From NCBI GenBank assembly GCA_934130105.1, contig CAKOXL010000005.1, forward strand, positions 1-57,201: DNA of 57,201 nt. Direction: 5' to 3'. Positions 17,761-26,471 of the stretch are shown piece after piece. The stretch's first letter is position 1. The number at the start of each line of letters is the position of its first letter. A program made the position numbers and the translations under genes. The notes under the pieces were generated by a model, which was not told the DNA's origin, searched no databases, and worked only from the letters and a program-made list of their open reading frames with translations. This DNA is from an uncultured Bacilli bacterium. GTDB lineage: Bacteria > Bacillota_I > Bacilli_A > RF39 > UBA660.

Positions 17761-18861
17761 ATGGGTTTAACAGCAGGTATTGTTGGTTTGCCTAATGTTG
17801 GTAAGTCAACTCTATTTAATGCAATAACAAAAAAAAGTATTTTAGCAGCAAATTATCCATTTGCAACAATAGAACCTAATGTTGGTGTTGTTACTGTGCC
17901 AGATGAGAGATTAGATGTTTTGGATAAAATGTATAGTCCAGCTAAATTAATACCAACAGCATTTGAGTTTACTGATATTGCTGGTTTGGTTAAAGGTGCA
18001 AGTAAAGGCGAAGGCTTAGGTAATAAATTTTTATCACATATTAGAGAAACAGATGCCATAGTAGAAGTGGTAAGATGTTTTGATAACAAGGACATAATAC
18101 ATGTTGAAGGAATGGTTGATCCTATCCGTGATATTGAAATTATTAATTTAGAATTAGTTTTAGCTGATTTAGAAAGTATTGGTAACAGAATAGATAAAAT
18201 CGAAAAAAAGGCTAGAGCTACAAAAGATAAAGATGAGTTAGTAGAACTAGAAGCATTAACTAAAGCAAAGTTAGCCTTAGAACAAAATGAAGCATTAAGA
18301 ACAGTTGATTTTACTAAGGAAGAATTACATGCAATTAAATCATATAATTTTTTAACATTAAAACCAATTATATATATGGCTAATATTAATGAAGATGAGG
18401 TAGCTACTGAAGATAATGAATATGTTAAAAAAGTAAAAGAATATGCTAGTAAAGAAAATGCAAAAGTTATAAAAGTTTGTGCTAAAATAGAAGAAGAATT
18501 AAGTCAATTAGATGATGATGATCACAACGATATGTTAGAAGCATTAGGTATAGAAATGAGTGGATTAGATCAATTAATCAAAGCAACTTATGATCTATTA
18601 GGATTAGCAACTTATTTTACAGTTGGAAAAGATGAAGTAAGAGCATGGACTTTTAAAAAAGGAATGAATGCAAAAGAATGTGCAGGTATTATTCATACTG
18701 ATTTTGAAAGAGGTTTTATTAGAGCAGAAGTAATGTCATATGATGATTTAGTCTCATGTGGAAGTGAGTTAAAAGTAAAAGAAGCTGGACGTGCTAGACT
18801 AGAAGGAAAAGATTATTTAATGCAAGATGGTGACATTTGTTACTTTAGATTTAATGTTTAA
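17761..18861 (+). CDS. ychF: Ribosome-binding ATPase YchF
   Basis: YchF is an Obg-type P-loop protein that hydrolyses ATP and binds ribosomes. The 366-residue product has GLPNVGKST (residues 8-16), the TIEPNVGVV switch, DIAGLVKGASKGEGLGN and, in place of the GTPase NKxD, MANINED, which gives adenine specificity. The C-terminal TGS domain contains FTVGKDEVRAWTFKKG. Promoter-like sequence and an AGAGGTATAACT leader precede the ATG. It stands between parB and rpsF as in Bacillus. Confidence 0.97.
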   Translation: MGLTAGIVGLPNVGKSTLFNAITKKSILAANYPFATIEPNVGVVTVPDERLDVLDKMYSPAKLIPTAFEFTDIAGLVKGASKGEGLGNKFLSHIRETDAIVEVVRCFDNKDIIHVEGMVDPIRDIEIINLELVLADLESIGNRIDKIEKKARATKDKDELVELEALTKAKLALEQNEALRTVDFTKEELHAIKSYNFLTLKPIIYMANINEDEVATEDNEYVKKVKEYASKENAKVIKVCAKIEEELSQLDDDDHNDMLEALGIEMSGLDQLIKATYDLLGLATYFTVGKDEVRAWTFKKGMNAKECAGIIHTDFERGFIRAEVMSYDDLVSCGSELKVKEAGRARLEGKDYLMQDGDICYFRFNV

Positions 18862-18891
18862 ATAGAATAAAAATTATAGGAGGATAATAAA

Positions 18892-19533
18892 ATGGAAAAT
18901 AAAATATATTCGAAAGTATTTTTATGGTTATTTATAGGAATGTTAGTAACATTTTTAACGGGAATTTATACAACAACTAACGAATCAGCCCTATCCGTAA
19001 TATTTAGTGGTGGATTTTACTGGATATTAGTTATTGTGGAATTAGGCTTAGCAATTTTTCTATCAGCGAGAATTCATAAAATGAGTCCAACGACAGCTAG
19101 AGTATGCTATTTATTGTATACCTTTTTAACAGGACTAACATTTTCATCAGTATTTATAGTTTACAAATTAGAATCAATCCTATTAGTCTTTGGAGTTACA
19201 GCATTATTGTTCTTAATATTTGCATTAATAGGAAAAACAACAAGTATAGATTTAAGTAGTTTTAGTACTTACTTACTAATGATTTTACTAGGAATTATTA
19301 TTTGCAGTATCATAAATATCTTTTTAAATAATTCTACATTTGATATAGTAATATCATGTATAAGTGTAATTGTTTTCCTAGGTTATATTGCTTATGATGT
19401 TCAGAAAATCAAAAGATTAAATGGTTTAATTACAGAAGATAATCTTGCTATAATAGGTGCCTTTGAACTATATTTAGACTTCATTAATATATTTATAGAT
19501 TTATTAAGATTATTTGGAAAAAGTGATGATTAG
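18892..19533 (+). CDS. Bax inhibitor-1/YccA family membrane protein
   Basis: A 213-residue protein with seven predicted membrane helices beginning MENKIYSKVFLWLFIGML and the late YDVQKIKRL and FELYLDFINIFIDLLRLFG motifs of the BI-1 family, whose bacterial members act as pH-sensitive calcium leak channels. An AGGAGGATAATAAA ribosome-binding region lies directly upstream. It is 30 bp downstream of ychF and is closed by a terminator. Confidence 0.92.
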   Translation: MENKIYSKVFLWLFIGMLVTFLTGIYTTTNESALSVIFSGGFYWILVIVELGLAIFLSARIHKMSPTTARVCYLLYTFLTGLTFSSVFIVYKLESILLVFGVTALLFLIFALIGKTTSIDLSSFSTYLLMILLGIIICSIINIFLNNSTFDIVISCISVIVFLGYIAYDVQKIKRLNGLITEDNLAIIGAFELYLDFINIFIDLLRLFGKSDD

Positions 19534-19541
19534 TTATAATC

Positions 19542-19569
19542 ACTACTTTTCTTTTTAAGTAGTTTTTTT
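19542..19569 (+). terminator. Terminator after the BI-1 gene
   Basis: ACTACTT (19542-19548) and AAGTAGT (19557-19563) form a perfect stem followed by six T residues. Confidence 0.8.
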
Positions 19570-19593
19570 CAATCTAAAGTTAGCAAAAATATT

Positions 19594-19623
19594 AAAAAAG
19601 CATTTACAATAATGCTTTTTTTT
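19594..19623 (+). terminator. Second terminator-like hairpin ahead of rpsF
   Basis: AAAAAGCATT and AATGCTTTTT arms flank a short loop and lead into eight T residues at 19616-19623. It could be a backup terminator for the upstream gene. The -35 of the putative rpsF promoter lies in its loop, so attenuation of rpsF is less likely. Confidence 0.6.
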
Positions 19624-19690
19624 GGTATATTACTACCGAGTATGAAATGTACTCCTTGCTAGAAATAGCCAAAAGACCAAAAGGAGGTGT
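19603..19690 (+). promoter_or_regulatory. rpsF promoter and candidate S6:S18 leader RNA
   Basis: TTTACA (19603-19608) and TATATT (19626-19631) are spaced by 17 bp. The following leader holds a hairpin GAGTA/TACTC (19638-19654) preceded by CCG and a second hairpin GCTA-GAAA-TAGC with a GNRA tetraloop (19658-19669), just before AAGGAGGTG. S6:S18 autoregulatory leaders in Bacteria contain a conserved CCG next to a stem. The predicted transcript start is uncomfortably close to the CCG, so promoter or motif may be slightly misplaced. Confidence 0.45.
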
Positions 19691-19695
19691 ATAAA

Positions 19696-19986
19696 ATGAG
19701 AAAATACGAAATAATGTTCATCGTAAAACCTGATTTAGAAGAAACAGAAATTAAACAAGTAGCTCAAGATATGAAATCAGTATTAGAAAGCAACAACGCA
19801 AAAGTATTAGAATTAAAAGAAATGGGTCAACGTGAATTAGCATACGAAATTAATAAATACAAAACAGGTTATTACTTCTTATTTACTATTGAAACAGAAG
19901 ATTTAAATGCAACAAAAGAATTTGATCGTTTATCATTAATTAACGAAAATATTCTTCGTCATTTAATAGTAAAAGTAGAAGACTAA
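19696..19986 (+). CDS. rpsF: 30S ribosomal protein S6
   Basis: S6 binds S18 and the central domain of 16S rRNA. The 96-residue product starts MRKYEIMFIVKPDLEE and contains LKEMGQRELAYEINKYKTGYY and the late LRHLIVKVED end. The ATG at 19696 lies 6 bases after AAGGAGGTG. First gene of rpsF-ssb-rpsR. Confidence 0.97.
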   Translation: MRKYEIMFIVKPDLEETEIKQVAQDMKSVLESNNAKVLELKEMGQRELAYEINKYKTGYYFLFTIETEDLNATKEFDRLSLINENILRHLIVKVED

Positions 19987-19999
19987 GAGAGGTAATAAT

Positions 20000-20491
20000 A
20001 TGAATAGAGTAATTTTAATTGGGAGATTAACTAGAGACCCAGAACTAAGATATACTAGTAGTAATATAGCAACAGCATCATTTAGTTTAGCTGTTGATAG
20101 AAATTTTACTAATCAAAATGGAGAAAGAGAAGCTGATTTTATTAACATAGTTGTTTGGAGAAAGCAAGCAGAAAACTGCAAAAACTACCTTACAAAAGGT
20201 AGCCAAGTAGCTATCGATGGACGTATCCAAACAAGAAGTTATGATGGTCAAGATGGGCAAAAAAGATATGTTACTGAAGTAATTGCTGATAACGTACAAT
20301 TTTTAGGAACAAAAGCTTCAAATACTAACAGTAATGATACTAATTATAGCCAACCTGCTTTTAATGACAATCAAACACCATATGATTTTGCTAGTACTCC
20401 AGCAGCTCAACCAACAACAGATGTATCTAATGATCCATTTGCTGACTTTGGCTCTTCTATTGAGATTAGTGATGATGAATTACCATTTTAA
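20000..20491 (+). CDS. ssb: Single-stranded DNA-binding protein
   Basis: SSB coats single-stranded DNA in replication and repair. The 163-residue product has the OB fold with MNRVILIGRLTRDPELRYT at the start, FINIVVWRKQAENC, a Gln/Asn-rich flexible linker from about residue 110 and the acidic partner-binding tip SDDELPF. It lies between rpsF and rpsR, the standard order in Bacillota. Confidence 0.97.
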   Translation: MNRVILIGRLTRDPELRYTSSNIATASFSLAVDRNFTNQNGEREADFINIVVWRKQAENCKNYLTKGSQVAIDGRIQTRSYDGQDGQKRYVTEVIADNVQFLGTKASNTNSNDTNYSQPAFNDNQTPYDFASTPAAQPTTDVSNDPFADFGSSIEISDDELPF

Positions 20492-20508
20492 AGAAGGAGG
20501 AGATAGTA

Positions 20509-20724
20509 ATGGCAGAATTTTTTAAGAAAAAGAAGAAAGTTTGCTACATGTGCACTGGTAAAGATATTAATTACAAAGATGTAGAAACTTTAAAAAGATA
20601 TATAAATGATAAAGGTAAAATTTTACCAAGAAGAATTACAGGTGCTTGTGCATTACATCAAAGACATATAGCAGAACAAATTAAACGTGCTCGTGCAATT
20701 GCTTTATTACCTTATACAAAATAA
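20509..20724 (+). CDS. rpsR: 30S ribosomal protein S18
   Basis: S18 pairs with S6 on the small subunit. The 71-residue product has a Lys-rich N-terminus, a CYMC pair, the LPRRITGACALHQRHIAE core and the end AIALLPYT. AAGGAGGAGATAGTA provides a strong ribosome-binding site. Confidence 0.97.
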   Translation: MAEFFKKKKKVCYMCTGKDINYKDVETLKRYINDKGKILPRRITGACALHQRHIAEQIKRARAIALLPYTK

Positions 20725-20747
20725 GATGACAACAGTCATCTTTTTTT
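20723..20747 (+). terminator. Terminator of the rpsF-ssb-rpsR operon
   Basis: AAGATGAC (20723-20730), which overlaps the rpsR stop codon, pairs with GTCATCTT (20735-20742) around an AACA loop and leads into a T-run. Confidence 0.85.
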
Positions 20748-20758
20748 ATCACTAAAAA

Positions 20759-20787
20759 ATGACAGATAATAGATTTTGTAGTATAAT
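20759..20787 (+). promoter_or_regulatory. Promoter of the gdpP-like-rplI-dnaB operon
   Basis: ATGACA (20759-20764) and TATAAT (20782-20787) are spaced by 17 bp, 23 bp before the gene start. Confidence 0.65.
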
Positions 20788-20809
20788 AATACTAGATTGG
20801 AGAGCAGTA

Positions 20810-21799
20810 ATGAAAGTAGAAAATGCAATCAAGAAAAAAATAAAAAGAAGTAAAAATGTATTTATTGTTGCACATAAAGATTTAGATCTAGATGCTCTAG
20901 GAGCATGTATAGGGGTATCTTCTATTTGCCGTTCATTTAATAAACCAGGCTATATTATTATGGATGATAAAAAGCATGAGCCAAGTGTAGAAAAGGTCTT
21001 AGATCAATTAGAATATGAATATATGATAATAAATAGTGATGATATACCTAAGTATCATCACAAAAGAAGTATCTTATTTATTGTAGATACAAACAAGGCA
21101 CAATTACTTCAAAATGATAAAATAATTCATTATTTTGATGATATTATTATTTTGGATCATCATCAGCAAACAGCTCAAACGATGTTATCAACGTATAAAA
21201 TAATAGATGCAAATGCATCAAGTGCCTGTGAAATTGTTACTAATTTAATTGAAAAGTATAATGTTACACTTGATAAGAAAACAGCTACTTTTATATTAGC
21301 CGGTATAGTATTAGACACAAATAACTTTATAGTTAAGACCAGTGTAAAAACTTATAATGCAGCTTATTATTTAGCTAAACAGGGTGCAAATCCTAGAAAT
21401 GTTCAATATTTCTTGAAACAGGACATCAAAGATTATATAATAAGACAAAAAGTGATTACAGAAGTTGAAGTAATAGATGATAAGTATGCATTATCGGTTG
21501 CATCACCAAAAATAAAATATAAACGTGAGGAACTAGCTAAAATAGCTGATACATTATTACAGTTCAATAATATAGAGGCATCATTTGTATTAGGAAATAG
21601 AATAGATGGTGGTGTTGGATTAAGCTCAAGAAGTGAAGGCAATGTTAACGTCGGCAAAATAGCGGAAATTTTAGGAGGCGGTGGTGATAATTACGATGCT
21701 GCTGCACAAATAAAAAATAAAACTTTAGCTGATGTAAAACAAGAATTGATAACTATACTTAGCAATAAGGAGGATAAAAATGAAAGTAATTTTTATTAA
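20810..21799 (+). CDS. Reduced GdpP-type DHH/DHHA1 phosphodiesterase
   Basis: GdpP hydrolyses the second messenger c-di-AMP with its DHH/DHHA1 module. This 329-residue protein corresponds only to that module: AHKDLDLDALGA (DHH motif I), ILDHHQQ (motif III), GIVLDTNNFIVKT and a DHHA1 domain. Full GdpP has about 650 residues with two membrane helices, a degenerate PAS and a GGDEF domain, all missing here. The conserved GGGH of DHHA1 reads GGGGD, so the substrate-contacting His is lost. The ATG at 20810 is chosen because an upstream in-frame ATG coincides with the promoter. It sits directly before rplI and dnaB, exactly like gdpP in Bacillus. A c-di-AMP or pApA/nanoRNA substrate is inference. 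Confidence 0.82.
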   Translation: MKVENAIKKKIKRSKNVFIVAHKDLDLDALGACIGVSSICRSFNKPGYIIMDDKKHEPSVEKVLDQLEYEYMIINSDDIPKYHHKRSILFIVDTNKAQLLQNDKIIHYFDDIIILDHHQQTAQTMLSTYKIIDANASSACEIVTNLIEKYNVTLDKKTATFILAGIVLDTNNFIVKTSVKTYNAAYYLAKQGANPRNVQYFLKQDIKDYIIRQKVITEVEVIDDKYALSVASPKIKYKREELAKIADTLLQFNNIEASFVLGNRIDGGVGLSSRSEGNVNVGKIAEILGGGGDNYDAAAQIKNKTLADVKQELITILSNKEDKNESNFY

Positions 21800-22220
21800 A
21801 GACTTTAAAAAACAAGCAAAAAAAGGTGAAATCAAAGAAGTAAAAGATGGTTATGCCAATAACTTTTTAATAAAAAATGGCTATGCAGTGCAAGTTACAG
21901 AAAAAAATATGGAAAACGTAAAAAAGGAAAACGAAGCCAAAAAACAAGAAGAACAAAAGTTAATTGAGGAAGCTACAAAATTAAAAAATGATCTAGAAAA
22001 ATTAACTTTGACTTTTAAAGTGAAAACAGGAGATAAGGATAGGGTTTTTGGAAGTATAAGCCCAAAACAAATAAAAGAGGAATTATTAAAGAAAGGTTAT
22101 AAAATAGATAAACGTCAAATTGAACTTGATATACCATTACAATCTTTGGGATTTCATAAAGTTTTACTAACTTTATACAAAGATGTTACAGCAGTATTAA
22201 AAGTTCAACTAGTGAAGTAA
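21780..22220 (+). CDS. rplI: 50S ribosomal protein L9
   Basis: L9 binds 23S rRNA near the L1 stalk. The 146-residue product has the N-terminal RNA-binding domain with VKDGYANNFLIKNGYA, a long charged helix (about residues 40-75) and a C-terminal domain. The start lies behind AAGGAGGATAAAA inside the end of the gdpP-like gene (20 bp overlap). Confidence 0.97.
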   Translation: MKVIFIKDFKKQAKKGEIKEVKDGYANNFLIKNGYAVQVTEKNMENVKKENEAKKQEEQKLIEEATKLKNDLEKLTLTFKVKTGDKDRVFGSISPKQIKEELLKKGYKIDKRQIELDIPLQSLGFHKVLLTLYKDVTAVLKVQLVK

Positions 22221-22233
22221 GGTAGGTGATACT

Positions 22234-23595
22234 ATGGCAATAAAGACAATTCCAAATGATATTGTAGCTGAACAATCTGTTTTGGGAGCTATGTTCTTAT
22301 CCCCACTAGCAATAGAGAAGGCAACAGAAAAATTATTCGCTAAATCTTTTTATTTAGAAAAGCATGGGATTATTTTTAGTGCTATAGTTGATCTACATGA
22401 AAAGAAAATGCCTATTGATTTAATTACAATTACATCAGAATTAAATCAAACAAAAAAATTAAATGAAGTTGGTGGAGTAGAATATTTAACAGAACTTTTA
22501 AATATAGTACCAACTGCAGCTAATATTGATTCATACATAAAAATAGTTGAAGATAATTATATGTTACGATGCATAATAGATACTTCAACAGAGATTGCAA
22601 CCCTTGCTTATGAGCACGATGGAGAAGTATCTGATATCCTAGATCAAGTAGAAAGTAAAATAGTTGGGATTATTAAAAATCGTAGTTCATCCGAATTCAA
22701 AGCTATTCAAGACATTTTAAATGATGTTCAATTAAATTTAGAAAAATTAGCAGCATCAAAAGGTGAGATTACAGGTATACCGACAGGTTGGTATGAATTT
22801 GATAAATTAACATCAGGTCTTCATGAAAATCAATTAATAATACTAGCTGCCCGTCCAGCTATGGGAAAAACAGCTTTTGCTTTAAATTTAGCAACGTATG
22901 TAGCAACGCACACTGATAAAACAGTAGCTATCTTCTCACTTGAAATGGGTGCTGAACAATTGGCAAATCGTATAATTTCATCACTAGGTCAAATAGAGGG
23001 AACAAAATTAACAAGTGGTAATTTAGTAAATGATGATTGGAAGAGAATAACAGAAGCCAAGAGTCAATTATCAAATGCTAAATTATATATATCTGATGAT
23101 GCAGGTGTTACTGTTGGGGATATAAAATCAAAATGTAGACGTTTAGCAACCAGTGAAGATGGACTTGATTTAGTAATTATAGACCATTTACAGTTATTAA
23201 CTATGGGTGGCAACTATGGAAATAATCGTCAAGCTGAAATTACAGACATTTCAAGAGCACTAAAGAAAATGGCAATGGAATTAAAAATACCAGTAATAGC
23301 CTTGGCACAGTTATCCCGTGGTGTTGAACAAAGGGAAGATAAAAGACCAAAAATGAGCGATCTACGTGAATCAGGATCTATTGAACAAGATGCTGATATT
23401 GTTGCATTACTTTACCGTGATGACTATTACCAAACAGCAAAAGAACTAGGTGAAGCACCTGATCCTAGTTTAAGTGAATTAATTATTGGAAAGCATCGTA
23501 ATGGACCAACTGGTAAAATAGATTTATTGTTTAGAAAAAGTACCAGTACATTTTTAAATTTTATAAAAGATAATAAGGGTGAAAATAATGGCTAA
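22234..23595 (+). CDS. dnaB: Replicative DNA helicase DnaB
   Basis: The hexameric helicase that unwinds DNA at the fork (called DnaC in Bacillus). The 453-residue protein has the primase-binding N-terminal domain (NDIVAEQSVLGAMFLSP), Walker A ARPAMGKTAF near residue 208, Walker B DLVIIDHLQLL and SGSIEQDADIVALLYRDDYY. AGGTAGGTGATACT precedes the ATG. The next gene begins within its last codons. Confidence 0.97.
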   Translation: MAIKTIPNDIVAEQSVLGAMFLSPLAIEKATEKLFAKSFYLEKHGIIFSAIVDLHEKKMPIDLITITSELNQTKKLNEVGGVEYLTELLNIVPTAANIDSYIKIVEDNYMLRCIIDTSTEIATLAYEHDGEVSDILDQVESKIVGIIKNRSSSEFKAIQDILNDVQLNLEKLAASKGEITGIPTGWYEFDKLTSGLHENQLIILAARPAMGKTAFALNLATYVATHTDKTVAIFSLEMGAEQLANRIISSLGQIEGTKLTSGNLVNDDWKRITEAKSQLSNAKLYISDDAGVTVGDIKSKCRRLATSEDGLDLVIIDHLQLLTMGGNYGNNRQAEITDISRALKKMAMELKIPVIALAQLSRGVEQREDKRPKMSDLRESGSIEQDADIVALLYRDDYYQTAKELGEAPDPSLSELIIGKHRNGPTGKIDLLFRKSTSTFLNFIKDNKGENNG

Positions 23596-25138
23596 AAAAC
23601 AAAAATTAGTAACTATTATAGCATTTATATTATCATGTGTTATTTTATCAATTGGAAGTAAACCAGATACAATATATGCTAAAATATTGGGATTTACAGG
23701 AAAGAATAGTAGTCCTAAGCAATTATATCATGTATATTTAGAGGGTGAATCTCTTGGTGTAATAGAATCAAAAGAGGAACTTGAAGAATATATTGATAAT
23801 AAGCAGCAACAATTAAAAGAAAAATATAATGCTACTAAGGTGTATGCACCTAATGGGTTAGATATTATAAAAGAAATGACATATAACGAAAAGGTCTTAT
23901 CTGTTTCTGATATTTATAAAAAAATAGAAGATATAAAAGGCACCTCTTCATTTACTATTGATGGCTATAAAATAGTAATAGAAGGAATTGATAAAAAAAC
24001 TAATGAAGGTGAATCTTATCATACAGATGATATAACTATTTATGTTTTAGATAAGGAAATATTTACTAATTCTGCTAAAAAAACAATAAATTCATTTATA
24101 AGTTCTGAAAGATATGATGCATATATTAATGATACTCAACAGCAGTTAAAAGAAAATGAAGTAGGAACTATAACTGAAAATCTTTATATAAAAAACAATA
24201 TAACAATAAAAAAAGAAAGGATACCAGCAGGAGACAAAATATACCAAACTGAAGAAGAATTAAGTAAATTTTTATTGTTTGGAACAACAGATGATCAAGA
24301 AACTTACATTGTTAAAGCTGGTGATACTATTGAAGAAATATCAAATAATAATAAACTATCAACAGCTGAATTCTTAATAGCTAATACAAACTTTAAAACT
24401 GACCAAGACTTATTATATCCTGGACAAGAAGTAAAATTAGGTTTAATAACACCACAATTTGACTTAATAGAAGTTCAACATACTGTATCAAAGCAAACAA
24501 TAAAAAAAGAAACCGTTTACAAAAATGATGATACTCAATATGTTGGTTATGAAAAAGTAGAACAAGAAGGTCAAGACGGTTTAGCCTTAGTTACTGAAAA
24601 AATAGAATTAGTAAATGGTGAAATTCAAGATATAGTTCGTGCATCATCAATAGAGATAACACCAGCTATTAATAAGGTTGTAGTAAGAGGTACTAAAAAA
24701 TATGTAGTATCAACTTGGGGATATGATCCAGAAGTTCCAGTATCAGTTGGTAGTTGGGTATGGCCAACTCAAACTCCTTATACAATCACAAGTCCGTTTG
24801 CATGGCGTTGGGGAAAACATCACGATGGGCTAGATATAGCAGGATCAGGATATGGATCAACAATTAAAGCTGCTAACAATGGTATCGTTGTTGAATCTGC
24901 TTATACAAGCACAAATGGTAATTATATAACGATAAAACACAGTAATGGTTATTACACAATGTATGCTCATATGGCATCAAGAACTAAACAAGTTGGCGAT
25001 GTAGTTATGGCAGGAGATCAAATTGGTACAATGGGTCAGACAGGTTATGCATATGGTGTTCACTTACATTTTGGTGTGTATAGGGGTTATCCATTTATGA
25101 AAGGTAGTTCGGCAGTTAATCCGCTTAATTTCTATTAA
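23588..25138 (+). CDS. Secreted cell-wall hydrolase: LysM, G5, peptidase M23
   Basis: A 516-residue protein with an N-terminal signal segment (KLVTIIAFILSCVILSIGS), a LysM peptidoglycan-binding module (ETYIVKAGDTIEEISNNNKL, about residues 240-290), a G5-like domain to about 380 and a C-terminal LytM/M23 zinc peptidase. The zinc ligands are present: HHDGLDIA and the HLHFG motif near the end. It would cleave peptide cross-links in peptidoglycan. The ATG at 23588 follows AAGGGTG. Position dnaB-M23-walJ-rlmH suggests cotranscription. Confidence 0.93.
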   Translation: MAKKQKLVTIIAFILSCVILSIGSKPDTIYAKILGFTGKNSSPKQLYHVYLEGESLGVIESKEELEEYIDNKQQQLKEKYNATKVYAPNGLDIIKEMTYNEKVLSVSDIYKKIEDIKGTSSFTIDGYKIVIEGIDKKTNEGESYHTDDITIYVLDKEIFTNSAKKTINSFISSERYDAYINDTQQQLKENEVGTITENLYIKNNITIKKERIPAGDKIYQTEEELSKFLLFGTTDDQETYIVKAGDTIEEISNNNKLSTAEFLIANTNFKTDQDLLYPGQEVKLGLITPQFDLIEVQHTVSKQTIKKETVYKNDDTQYVGYEKVEQEGQDGLALVTEKIELVNGEIQDIVRASSIEITPAINKVVVRGTKKYVVSTWGYDPEVPVSVGSWVWPTQTPYTITSPFAWRWGKHHDGLDIAGSGYGSTIKAANNGIVVESAYTSTNGNYITIKHSNGYYTMYAHMASRTKQVGDVVMAGDQIGTMGQTGYAYGVHLHFGVYRGYPFMKGSSAVNPLNFY

Positions 25139-25139
25139 T

Positions 25140-25898
25140 ATGAAAGTAAAGGTATTAGCAAGTGGTTCTAAGGGTAACAGTACCTTAATTAGAACTGATG
25201 AATTAAATATATTAATTGATATCGGTATAAACTACCAATCCCTAGCAGCGGAATTAGATAAAATAAACCTAACGCCATATGATTTAGATGCCGTCTTAAT
25301 AACCCATACCCATAGTGATCACATTAAAGGATTACCATCACTAGTAAAAAAGACTAACATAAAGGTTTATGCATTAGCAGAAATGTTAGAAGAGCTAACT
25401 AAAAAAATACCACCAGATAACATCATAATCTATACTAATCCAACAAAGATCAACGATTTAGAAATAAACTTAATAAGAATATCACATGATGTTGAAGGTG
25501 TTGGCTACATCATCGAATATAAAAATCATTCACTAGTTTACATTACTGATACAGGCTATATTAATCGTAAATATTTACCTCTAATGCAAAATAAAAATAT
25601 TTATATTATTGAAAGCAATCATGATGAAAAAATGTTAATGGAAGGACCATATCCATATATTTTGAAACAAAGAGTAATCAGTGATAAAGGCCATCTGTCT
25701 AATCTAGCAACAGCGGAATATCTTAAAAATATAGTAGGAGAAAATACTAAAGAAATAATTTTAGCTCATATCAGCGAAAAAAATAATACTGAAGACTTAG
25801 CTATTTCAACAACTAGAAATTTGCTAGAAGAATCAGGCATTCATAAAAAAATAATAGCGGCTAAACAGTATGAATCTTTAGAAGAAATAGAGGTTTAA
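25140..25898 (+). CDS. Metallo-beta-lactamase-fold protein, WalJ/YycJ family
   Basis: A 252-residue protein of the metallo-hydrolase fold with LASGSKGNSTLI at the start, the metal-binding THTHSDHIKGL motif (about residues 57-67), and late SDKGHLSN. WalJ (VicX) proteins are linked to cell-wall control and DNA processing in Bacilli. The start follows the M23 stop by one base with no clear ribosome-binding site, so translation is probably coupled. In Bacillus this gene lies in the walRK operon, but no walR or walK is present here. Confidence 0.9.
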   Translation: MKVKVLASGSKGNSTLIRTDELNILIDIGINYQSLAAELDKINLTPYDLDAVLITHTHSDHIKGLPSLVKKTNIKVYALAEMLEELTKKIPPDNIIIYTNPTKINDLEINLIRISHDVEGVGYIIEYKNHSLVYITDTGYINRKYLPLMQNKNIYIIESNHDEKMLMEGPYPYILKQRVISDKGHLSNLATAEYLKNIVGENTKEIILAHISEKNNTEDLAISTTRNLLEESGIHKKIIAAKQYESLEEIEV

Positions 25899-26354
25899 AT
25901 GATTAAAATAATATGTGTTGGAAAATTAAAAGAAAGTTACCTTAAAGAGGCACAACTAGAATATTTGAAGAGACTAAAAAAATATACATCTGTTAATTTA
26001 ATAGAATTAACCGATTCAAATATAGACGATGAAAAAATAGCGCTTGAAAAAGAAAAGGAACAAATACTTAAATATATTAAACCAAAAGATTACATAATAA
26101 CTCTTGAAATAGAAGGAAAAGAACTATCATCTATTGAACTAGCCGATAAATTAGATAAAACTTTAATTACTTCGAGTGATATAACTTTTATTATAGGCGG
26201 CTCTTATGGTATCCATCACGATATTAAAGAAAAGTCAAATTATAAACTATCATTTTCTAAAATGACATTTCCTCATCAATTATTCCGCATTCTTTTATTA
26301 GAGCAATTATTTAGAAGTTACAAAATATTAAATAATGAAAAATACCACAAATAA
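25899..26354 (+). CDS. rlmH: 23S rRNA pseudouridine-1915 N3-methyltransferase RlmH
   Basis: RlmH is a SPOUT methyltransferase that modifies pseudouridine 1915 of 23S rRNA. The 151-residue product has the start MIKIICVGKLKESYL, the trefoil-knot IGGSYGIH loop near residue 105, and the final KYHK. It follows walJ with no gap. Confidence 0.96.
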   Translation: MIKIICVGKLKESYLKEAQLEYLKRLKKYTSVNLIELTDSNIDDEKIALEKEKEQILKYIKPKDYIITLEIEGKELSSIELADKLDKTLITSSDITFIIGGSYGIHHDIKEKSNYKLSFSKMTFPHQLFRILLLEQLFRSYKILNNEKYHK

Positions 26355-26368
26355 TGGTATTTTTTTTA
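26341..26368 (+). terminator. Terminator overlapping the rlmH 3' end
   Basis: AATACCA (26341-26347, within the last rlmH codons) pairs with TGGTATT (26355-26361), followed by T residues; the stop codon lies in the loop. Confidence 0.8.
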
Positions 26369-26471
26369 TATCTATAAATCCTCACTATTAATAACATCAT
26401 ATGCAATTGGTTAACTTGAAACAAAAATAAAGCTAATTTACTTATAATTAACTTAAAGATGAGGGATGATT

